Source: Saccharibacillus kuerlensis DSM 22868
GTDB taxonomy: Bacteria > Bacillota > Bacilli > Paenibacillales > Paenibacillaceae
Direction of reading: 5' to 3'
Assembly: GCF_000378145.1 (NCBI RefSeq)
Contig: NZ_KB899304.1
Span: 1-49,015, forward strand
DNA length: 49,015 nt
Program-made: the position numbers and the translations under genes
Shown: in pieces, positions 42,527-49,015 of the stretch
How positions within the stretch are numbered: position 1 is the first letter of the stretch
Layout: each line of letters opens with the position of its first letter
The notes under the pieces: generated by a model
Seen by the model: only the letters and a program-made list of their open reading frames with translations
The model's database searches: none
Told to the model about the DNA's origin: nothing

Positions 42527-45502
42527 GTGGAAAAGAAAGCGGGTACTTCGCTGCTTCGTCGCATGTCTATGGTTTTGTTGGGATTGATATTGGTGGCCTC
42601 AACGGCGATATGGCCGGTTGGGGTTAATCGTGCGTCGGCAGCGCCTGTCGAAGGACAATGGCTGAGCCGTAGTATGTCGGAGTACGGCAATCTTCGCGAT
42701 GTAGCTTATGGGAACGGAGCATGGATAGCTGTCGGCGATGGTGGCACGATACTTAGATCGACGGATACCGTGAATTGGGAAGATCTTGGAGGCATTCGAA
42801 ACGGTCAAGGAGAAGTGGAAACAAGACGCTTCAACGGAGTAAAATACTTAAACGGTTTATGGATTGTCGTCGGAGATTCCGCTATGATCTACACGTCTAC
42901 AGACGGACAAATATGGACGAGTAGAAACGGCGGAAGCACCTTACCTGCTTTGAACTCGGTAAGTTTGGGACAAGGAGAAGCTGGTGAAAATGTTTACTTA
43001 GCAGTAGGAGAAGAGAATGCACAATATACCTCTTCAAATGGAACTGCTTGGAACTTGGAAGCAGGTTCTTCGATCCCTTCCGTTACGGATGTCACTTACG
43101 GAAATGGACAATTTGCAGCAGTTTCGACAGTGGATTCTGTAGAACCTCCTACGGTTTCGACATTGGTTTATGGACAAACCTGGAACTCTTCCCCTCTGCC
43201 AGGTGCTCCAGCAGCCATCACTTTTGCAGCTGACGAATTTATCGTTCCTAGCCGCTCTGATAATGCGCTGTATTCTTCCAGTGACGGCAGTACTTGGGCT
43301 GCTCAAACTCTAAGTGATCTTAGCGTCGGTATCACTTTTAGAGATGCTGCTTACGACCAGGGCAGTGGCAGTCTTATGCTGCTGGGAAACAGTTCGCTTG
43401 GCAATATTGCAGCAGTGAGAGATAGCCAAGGTGCATGGGTTGAGGAACTCATTAATGACGGAACAACGGTTGAGCTGCGCTCAGTCGCAGTAAATGGAAC
43501 GTCCGCTGTAGCAGTAGGGGATGGCGGCAGTTTGTTTGTCAGAGGAGCGACGGTAGATTCCGACAATACACTCTCTTCGCTTACACTGTCTGGAGCAACA
43601 TTGAACACGCCTTTCTCTTCTGACAATTTCGAATATACAGCGACTGCGGCTAGTGGCACAACTGCAGTCAATGTAACGACAGTAACGAGCAGCGTATATG
43701 CGAGCGTTACGGTTAATGGTAGAGAGGCAGCCGATAACCAACCTGTTGAAGTGACTTTATCAGGCCCGGGAACAACTACACCAGTTGATATTACCGTCAC
43801 TCCACAGGTAGGTGACCCACAGCAGTATACGATTTCGATTTTCCGTGAAGCCGAAGGGCCAAATGCATTCCTGGAAACCCTATCTATTGATCCAGGAACG
43901 CTGACACCAGATTTTATTCCTACAGAAACGAGCTACACAGCAACAGTATCTAATACAGTCTATAATCTGCAAGTTACAGCAGATCCATTCGATCCGAATG
44001 CGGTTGTAACGATTGAAGGAAATACGGTTACAGGTGGGGAAGCTCAAAATGTATCATTGAATTATGGTGAGAATGAAATCACTATTGTGGTTCGTGCGAA
44101 TGAAGAGACTACTCAAACTTACAGAATTCTCGTCACTCGTCAGTCTAGGCCGGTAGATCCAGCACCAGGGCCAGGACCAGGGCCGGGACCATTCATTCCG
44201 AATCCATCACCTGTAACACCGGCACCGGTGACGCCAACAACACCGGCGCCAACAACACCAGTACCAACGACACCAACAACGCCGGGTAATGATTTTGATG
44301 ACATTGCAACCGGCACAACGTCGCAGGTAAATGGACAAACGGTATTTACGGCAAGAATCGATACAGCTCGTCTTGCGGCCTTGCTGACTGGTGAAACGAG
44401 TCAAATAATCGTCCTTCCGGTAACAGCGGAAGCTGATCGTGTTGTTGCAACAATGACCGGTGAAGCTGCTGCTCTGCTGACTTCCAGCAGTGCTACACTT
44501 CGGGTCGAGACAGCGCTCGGCAACTACATCCTGCCTTCTTCGCAGCTGCAGCTGAGCTCGGCCGCGAACACGCTTGGTGTAGCGGAGGGCTCAAGCGAAT
44601 TGACCGTAAATATCACTATTGAAGAAAGCAGCACGGCTGTACAAAACAACTTGTCACAGGCGGCAGCAGCCGCTGGCTTTACAGCCGTCTCGGAACCTGT
44701 AGACTTTACGATTTCTGCAGCAGCTGGCGATCGTACAGCCGAAATCAATGAATTTTCGGAATATGTTCAACGTGAACTTCCGATTCCGGCCGACACCAAT
44801 TCAAGCCAAGTTACAACAGGTGTCGTCATTGAACCGGATGGTACAGTACGCCATGTGCCGACAGCCGTAGTTCAGGTAAATGATGCTTCTTATGCACAGG
44901 TCAGCAGCTTGACGAACAGCAGTTACGCGCTGATTTCAAATCTGAAAGAGTTCCCGGATGTAGCGGGCAAGTGGTCGCAAGATCCGGTGAACGACATGGC
45001 TTCCAGATTGGTTGTCAATGGAGTCGGAGACAACCGCTTCAATCCGGAAGGTGCGGTCACACGCGCCGAATTCTCGGCGATTCTGGTACGCGCACTGGGA
45101 CTTCCGAGCAGCGGACAAACGACTGCATTCAGTGATGTGACCTCTGGCGAGTGGTACGCGGAAGCTGCTGCCACAGCCAACCGTTATAATCTCATTAAGG
45201 GTTATCCGGACGGTACGTTCCGTCCGAATGCTACCATTACTCGTCAGGAAGCATTTGCAATCATGGAGCGTGCGACCACTATCGTTCCTCTGCGTGTTCT
45301 CGAGAATGGAAGCGAGCTGAGCAGCTACCGTGACCGTGAAGATGTGGCAGATTGGGCGAGAAGATCTACCGAGATCCTGCTTGAAGCAGGACTTGTGAAA
45401 GGCAGCGGCGGACTGATTCGTCCGGATGCCACACTGTCGCGCGCCGAATCGGCCACTTTCGCACAGCGTCTGCTTCAACAAGGAGCTTTGATCAACCAAT
45501 AA
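42527..45502 (+). CDS. S-layer-homology surface protein with propeller-like repeats
   Basis: A 991-residue exported protein. Signal peptide at about 1-38 (ends RASA). Residues about 40-330 hold repeats such as VAYGNGAWIAVGDGGTILRS and YLNGLWIVVGDSAMIYTSTD, typical of beta-propeller/BNR-like proteins. Two cadherin-like beta-sandwich domains follow (about 348-440, LSSLTLSGATLNTPFSSDNF; about 450-540, LETLSIDPGTLTPDFIPTET). A Pro/Gly/Thr linker (about 544-585) leads to a mostly beta region (about 590-800) and three SLH domains (about 808-990; FNPEGAVTRAEFSAILVRAL, FRPNATITRQEAFAIM, IRPDATLSRAESATFAQRLL), which bind the pyruvylated cell-wall polymer. GTG 42527 is chosen over ATA/other upstream starts because AAGGGGAAG lies near it. 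Likely an adhesion or sugar/protein-binding surface protein; the ligand is unknown. Confidence 0.88.
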   Translation: MEKKAGTSLLRRMSMVLLGLILVASTAIWPVGVNRASAAPVEGQWLSRSMSEYGNLRDVAYGNGAWIAVGDGGTILRSTDTVNWEDLGGIRNGQGEVETRRFNGVKYLNGLWIVVGDSAMIYTSTDGQIWTSRNGGSTLPALNSVSLGQGEAGENVYLAVGEENAQYTSSNGTAWNLEAGSSIPSVTDVTYGNGQFAAVSTVDSVEPPTVSTLVYGQTWNSSPLPGAPAAITFAADEFIVPSRSDNALYSSSDGSTWAAQTLSDLSVGITFRDAAYDQGSGSLMLLGNSSLGNIAAVRDSQGAWVEELINDGTTVELRSVAVNGTSAVAVGDGGSLFVRGATVDSDNTLSSLTLSGATLNTPFSSDNFEYTATAASGTTAVNVTTVTSSVYASVTVNGREAADNQPVEVTLSGPGTTTPVDITVTPQVGDPQQYTISIFREAEGPNAFLETLSIDPGTLTPDFIPTETSYTATVSNTVYNLQVTADPFDPNAVVTIEGNTVTGGEAQNVSLNYGENEITIVVRANEETTQTYRILVTRQSRPVDPAPGPGPGPGPFIPNPSPVTPAPVTPTTPAPTTPVPTTPTTPGNDFDDIATGTTSQVNGQTVFTARIDTARLAALLTGETSQIIVLPVTAEADRVVATMTGEAAALLTSSSATLRVETALGNYILPSSQLQLSSAANTLGVAEGSSELTVNITIEESSTAVQNNLSQAAAAAGFTAVSEPVDFTISAAAGDRTAEINEFSEYVQRELPIPADTNSSQVTTGVVIEPDGTVRHVPTAVVQVNDASYAQVSSLTNSSYALISNLKEFPDVAGKWSQDPVNDMASRLVVNGVGDNRFNPEGAVTRAEFSAILVRALGLPSSGQTTAFSDVTSGEWYAEAAATANRYNLIKGYPDGTFRPNATITRQEAFAIMERATTIVPLRVLENGSELSSYRDREDVADWARRSTEILLEAGLVKGSGGLIRPDATLSRAESATFAQRLLQQGALINQ

Positions 45503-45535
45503 AACAAGAAACATGCACTTTGTATAATCGTTCAT

Positions 45536-45571
45536 GCTGCAGCCGATCTTCGGATCGACTGCAGCTTTTTT
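45536..45571 (+). terminator. Terminator of the SLH gene
   Basis: Stem GCTGCAG/CTGCAGC (45536-45542, 45559-45565) with an inner CGATC/GATCG pair and TTTTTT. Confidence 0.88.
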
Positions 45572-45628
45572 ATGTCCAATCATTTCATAGAAAATTTTAA
45601 CTTTTATAGTTAATTTTCCTCCTAAATC

Positions 45629-46366
45629 TTAAGGCAGAATTGCAAACGATCGCACAGGGAATCCCGACGCTTTTTCCGCTTTGGGTACGATATTGAAAAT
45701 GACCGAGCCTTTCGGCGGGACGAGATCGAGGTTTTTCAGCAGTTCGACTTGGTAAGCATCCTGTTCCAATACATAATATTCGCCGAGCAGCGCGCCATTT
45801 TTGGTGTAATCTGCGGCTGAGTCCGTATCGAACGTCTCATGTCCGACAGCCTTAATGCCGCGCTGCCCAAACAGAAATTCCAGTGCTTCGATCGACCAGC
45901 CCGGAGCATGATTGTTTCCGTCAGTATCTTTGTTTTCAAACTTCTCTTGGCTTGGCCAGCGCTTGCTCCAATCAGTCCTAAGGGCTACAAAGCTGCCGGA
46001 TTCGATTGGTCCATGCTGCGCTTCGAAATCTTCAATGTCTTTTATAGAAAACGAATAGTCAGCGTCCGCCGCTGCTTCTTGTGATTTGTCAATCACGACC
46101 AACGGAAGTACCAGTTCTTTGAGATCCAATTCGTCCAAAAAACGGGTATTTCGTACGAAATGGATGGGGGCGTCAAGATGTGTGCCATATTGGCCGGGAA
46201 AGCTGAAGCGTTGAGCGAAAAAGCCGTCGTCATGTGTAAACAGCGTATCGAATTCGGCTGGTGCAAAAGCGGCAAAGTGCGGTGAATCCGGTCCAAATGT
46301 ATGAGTCAGGTCGATCCATTGTTTTTGTTTTAGCAGCTTGAGAGCATTTAACAGTTCGTTGGTCAT
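45629..46366 (-). CDS. Cyclase-family metal-dependent hydrolase
   Basis: A 245-residue protein of the cyclase/kynurenine-formamidase-like family. The metal-site motif is GQYGTHLDAPIHF (about 59-71), and the second conserved patch is GIKAVGHETFDTD (about 170-182). Members hydrolyse amides or lactones such as N-formylkynurenine; a specific substrate is not implied here. AGAGGTGGG precedes the ATG. It is a single gene convergent with the SLH gene. Confidence 0.82.
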   Translation of the reverse strand: MTNELLNALKLLKQKQWIDLTHTFGPDSPHFAAFAPAEFDTLFTHDDGFFAQRFSFPGQYGTHLDAPIHFVRNTRFLDELDLKELVLPLVVIDKSQEAAADADYSFSIKDIEDFEAQHGPIESGSFVALRTDWSKRWPSQEKFENKDTDGNNHAPGWSIEALEFLFGQRGIKAVGHETFDTDSAADYTKNGALLGEYYVLEQDAYQVELLKNLDLVPPKGSVIFNIVPKAEKASGFPVRSFAILP

Positions 46367-46647
46367 GTAAACCCACCTCTTTTTTCCTTTTTTAATTGTT
46401 GATTATAGGTCCAAACGTTTCGAGTAAGCAAGCGCCTTCGAGTATTTTGGAAGCATACGCTTTACTTAGCCTTAATTTTCAAAAGCATTTTATCGGTTTC
46501 GCTCTTCCTTTTACTATGCTAATATGGAAATTAATACTCCTTTGAAATCGGACAAGTCCGAGCGTTTGCAGGGGCGTTAGAGGGGTTATACATAAGAGTT
46601 TACGAAATTGAAAAGGAACAGACGACAAGGAAGGGAAGAAAAGATTG

Positions 46648-47097
46648 ATGGAATTCAACAAAACGACACGCGCCGTCATGGCAATCGGGCTGGTCGCGAT
46701 TCTGCTGCTTCTGCCGCTAAGAATGGAGATCGGAAATTCTGGTATCTATTATGCGGCAGTAGCTTTGGTTGCGATCTGGGCCGGATTCAAGATGACTGCC
46801 GGACAGCGAAGCGACGAACGCTTTTACCGGAGATGGGAGAAAAAGAAGCAGCGAGGCAAGCTTGGTATCGTCGCCATGGAATCACTCAAATCGTTGATTG
46901 TACTGATCGCAATCGTCGCTTTTGGACAGCTGGTTGTGAACGGTTATGGAGTTGAATCGCTGATTGGTCAGATGACGACGGGCATGCGAACGCTGATTGC
47001 GGCTCTGCTGATCGGTTTCAGCATCGTACTCGGATTTTCCAATTTGCATGAAAAGAACAGAAAGTTTGAGCGGCTGCGGACGAAGATGGAACGTTAG
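46648..47097 (+). CDS. Small membrane protein of unknown function
   Basis: A 149-residue protein with about four hydrophobic segments: two N-terminal (about 8-26 and 30-48), one near 82-100 and one near 112-130, and a basic C-terminal tail. A charged loop (RSDERFYRRWEKKKQRGK) separates the halves. No recognised domain. ATG 46648 (or the adjacent TTG 46645) follows GGAAGGGAAG. It is a single gene ahead of a terminator. Confidence 0.7.
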   Translation: MEFNKTTRAVMAIGLVAILLLLPLRMEIGNSGIYYAAVALVAIWAGFKMTAGQRSDERFYRRWEKKKQRGKLGIVAMESLKSLIVLIAIVAFGQLVVNGYGVESLIGQMTTGMRTLIAALLIGFSIVLGFSNLHEKNRKFERLRTKMER

Positions 47098-47100
47098 AGT

Positions 47101-47139
47101 CAGGCGAGCGGAACGCAATCCGCTCGCCTGTTTGTTTTT
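47101..47139 (+). terminator. Terminator after the small membrane protein gene
   Basis: Twelve-bp perfect stem CAGGCGAGCGGA/TCCGCTCGCCTG with TTTGTTTTT. Confidence 0.92.
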
Positions 47140-47223
47140 CTCTTCCTTATCATTTTGCGCCTCTCTATGCCCGCTTGTTATGATAAAGGCAGTAAAGTTG
47201 TTCATTCGAGGAGGAGTTCCGAT

Positions 47224-48492
47224 ATGTCCCAAGCAGCCCGACCACAAAAAGCAGCCGTATCCGAAAAAGTTATGCAGGTATTCGACAAGCTGACGGCAGA
47301 GAAGTCGGTTCAACGTGCACTCGATTTCCTGAAAGCCGACAATGACCGTACTACTGAAGAGCAGATCGAGCTGACCGAGATCGAAGCGCCAACCTTTGAG
47401 GAAGAGAAAAAGGGCAAGGCGTTCGCGCGCAAGCTGGCGGAATTCGGCATTGGGAATGTCGCTGTCGACGAAGTGGGCAATGTATTTGGTTTGCGTCCCG
47501 GCACCGGCGGCGGGCCTAAACTGGTCCTCTGCGCGCATCTGGATACGGTCTTTCCACGCGGTACCGATGTCAAGGTTCGACGAGACGGCAGCCGGGTCTA
47601 TGCGCCGGGCATTTCCGATGATGGCCGCGGCCTGGCATCCGTCTTGACGCTTGTTCGCGCACTCCATGCAGCCGACTTGAAGACCGAGGGAGATCTGATT
47701 ATTGGCGCCACTGTAGGCGAAGAAGGGCTCGGCGATCTGCGCGGTGTGAAAGCATTGTTTGCCAGTCGCAGCGATATCGACGGATTTATCTCAATTGAGC
47801 CGGGTACGCCGGATCGGATTACTTATCTCGGAGCAGGCAGCAGACGATACAGAATCACATTTGAAGGACCGGGCGGGCACAGTTTTGGCAATTTTGGCAC
47901 ACCGAGTCCCATTCATGCGTTGGGCCGTGCCATTACCAAGATTGCAGATCTGAAAGTTCCTTATGATCCGAAGACAACGTTCAACGTCGGTCTGATCGGC
48001 GGGGGAACGTCGGTCAATACGATTGCAGAGACGGCGGAAACGGTTATCGATATGCGATCGACTTCGCAGGAGGAACTGCTGCGTCTCGAAAGCCAAGTGC
48101 TTGGAGTGATTCGCGAGGCCGCTGAAGAAGAGAACCGCCGCTGGAGAAGGGATGGAGCGATCCGAGTACGAACGGAGCGTGTAGGCGATCGGCCGGCGGG
48201 TACACAAGATCCGGGCAGCATTATTGTGCAGACTGCGGCCGGAGCGGGATTAGCGATGGGATTTCGTCCAATTCTCGAGAGCGCGAGCAGTACCGATTCC
48301 AATGTTCCGATTCACTTGGGCATTCCGGCCGTCACATTGGGAGGCGGCGGAGATTTCGGCGGTGCGCATACGCTGAATGAATATTACGATCCGACAGATG
48401 CGCATCTTGGTGTGCAGAAAATTTTGCTGACTGTGCTGGGGCTGAGCGGGCTTGCAGGGGTGACAGAACCGCTGCTTCCGAAGAGAGGCTGA
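47224..48492 (+). CDS. M20-family metallopeptidase, PepT-like
   Basis: A 422-residue zinc-dependent peptidase. Conserved segments are LCAHLDTVFPRGTD with zinc His and Asp, GISDDGRGLASVL with a bridging Asp, ATVGEEGLGDLRGV with the catalytic Glu pair, the dimerisation insert near GGHSFGNFG, and the C-terminal zinc His in GAHTLNEYYD. It probably trims dipeptides or tripeptides in the cytoplasm. GAGGAGG precedes ATG 47224. There is no signal peptide. Confidence 0.88.
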   Translation: MSQAARPQKAAVSEKVMQVFDKLTAEKSVQRALDFLKADNDRTTEEQIELTEIEAPTFEEEKKGKAFARKLAEFGIGNVAVDEVGNVFGLRPGTGGGPKLVLCAHLDTVFPRGTDVKVRRDGSRVYAPGISDDGRGLASVLTLVRALHAADLKTEGDLIIGATVGEEGLGDLRGVKALFASRSDIDGFISIEPGTPDRITYLGAGSRRYRITFEGPGGHSFGNFGTPSPIHALGRAITKIADLKVPYDPKTTFNVGLIGGGTSVNTIAETAETVIDMRSTSQEELLRLESQVLGVIREAAEEENRRWRRDGAIRVRTERVGDRPAGTQDPGSIIVQTAAGAGLAMGFRPILESASSTDSNVPIHLGIPAVTLGGGGDFGGAHTLNEYYDPTDAHLGVQKILLTVLGLSGLAGVTEPLLPKRG

Positions 48493-49015
48493 GCAGGACA
48501 GGAGCGGTTCATTCTCCAGCTTGGGACTTTGGTATAACGTTCAGTGAGGGTTGGGATAGAACGACGGATAGGACATACTTGGGGGTTAAAAGAAAGCTAC
48601 GTAAACTCATCAACTTTTTTAAATAAAAGATTCTTTCACGCCCAGGTCCGGTTTTTCGATTTAAATGAAGCCGTTAAACGTAAAATACGAAGTCGATTAT
48701 TGGTTCACGTACACGCCGTAATGGGACGTGTCCCATAAGAAATGATGAATAAGATACGTCTAATAAGAAATGACTAATAAAATTCGATCAATAAGACTCA
48801 ACGCAAAATCCAATAAGTGCTTATATACTAGGCCTGTTGATTAGCTATTTTCTGGAAATGAAATCTGGTTACTGAAGTAAAAAATCCATTCGACAGGAAG
48901 ACAATTGAGCTTAAATAATCGATCGAATTCGGCCAAAGATAATCGAGCCGAAAGATGGACAGTTCGGTTGCCTTGCTCGAACCAAAATTTCAATAATACG
49001 TACACGAATAACGCC
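48493..49015. other. Gene-free tail of the window
   Basis: No supported gene. It contains a small palindrome GGGACGTGTCCC (48723-48734) and the degenerate 14-bp repeat. A 64-codon frame at 48544 lacks a ribosome binding site and protein-like character. Confidence 0.5.
48734..48803. repeat. Five degenerate 14-bp units
   Basis: Five consecutive 14-base units each begin AATAAGA or a close variant (CATAAGA, AATAAAA). Spacing is exact while the 3' half of each unit varies. No neighbouring feature explains it. Confidence 0.65.

Noticed and set aside
48544-48738. 64-codon plus-strand frame
   Set aside because: No ribosome binding site, no protein-like pattern, overlaps a palindrome and repeats.

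Overview
The window looks like a chromosomal segment from a Paenibacillaceae bacterium (Paenibacillus or Saccharibacillus type). This is inferred from gene content: a YesM/YesN-type two-component pair beside a carbohydrate ABC importer without its own ATPase, an S-layer-homology (SLH) surface protein, an RsbQ-type hydrolase, an rbsRKDACB ribose operon in the Bacillus order, strong GGAGG ribosome binding sites, many TTG/GTG starts, and lipoprotein signals. No rRNA, tRNA, CRISPR array, transposase or phage gene was recognised.

Layout. 1-2.9 kb: two tandem CNNM/CorC-type membrane proteins on the minus strand, one lacking the usual C-terminal domain; both have the same palindromic leader between the Shine-Dalgarno sequence and a TTG start. 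3-6.4 kb: an intact two-domain sulfurtransferase, then an AT-rich patch holding a secreted matrixin-like metalloprotease gene broken by one in-frame TGA, a lipoprotein gene, a 35-residue membrane peptide, and diverged fragments of the sulfurtransferase gene with its terminator. 6.4-12.3 kb: the ribose regulator/kinase/pyranase/ABC importer operon with cre-like and operator-like sites. 12.3-13.4 kb: no intact gene; a decayed ORF, another sulfurtransferase scrap, a roughly 215-bp imperfect inverted repeat and a terminator. 13.4-18.2 kb: an HPP-family membrane protein divergent from a GntR-type regulator with a clear promoter/operator, then a GH43-like glycosidase, a DUF488 protein, a lipoprotein and a DUF1697 protein. 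18.2-21.4 kb: a Fur-regulated siderophore importer (binding lipoprotein plus double-length permease, no ATPase). 21.6-33.9 kb: two MORN-repeat secreted paralogues, an alpha carbonic anhydrase lipoprotein, an RsbQ-like hydrolase in operon with a PAS-GGDEF diguanylate cyclase, a BMP-type binding lipoprotein in operon with a chemoreceptor, an FMN reductase, a TerC-type metal exporter, an alpha/beta hydrolase with Cys at the nucleophile position, and an HD phosphohydrolase. 34.3-45.5 kb: a SteT-like amino acid exchanger, a carbohydrate ABC importer with its sensor kinase and AraC-type response regulator, and a 991-residue SLH protein. 45.6-49 kb: a cyclase-family protein, a small membrane protein, an M20 peptidase and a gene-free tail with a degenerate 14-bp repeat.

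Themes. The window is rich in extracytoplasmic sensing and uptake: ribose, a carbohydrate, ferric siderophore, a nucleoside-like ligand coupled to chemotaxis, and a small-molecule hydrolase coupled to c-di-GMP. The least ordinary regions are the sulfurtransferase-fragment zone (3.9-13.3 kb), the hydrolase/PAS/GGDEF pair, the BMP/chemoreceptor pair, and the shared hairpin leaders of the CNNM paralogues. All family assignments come from reading the sequences and recalling family features; no database search was run.
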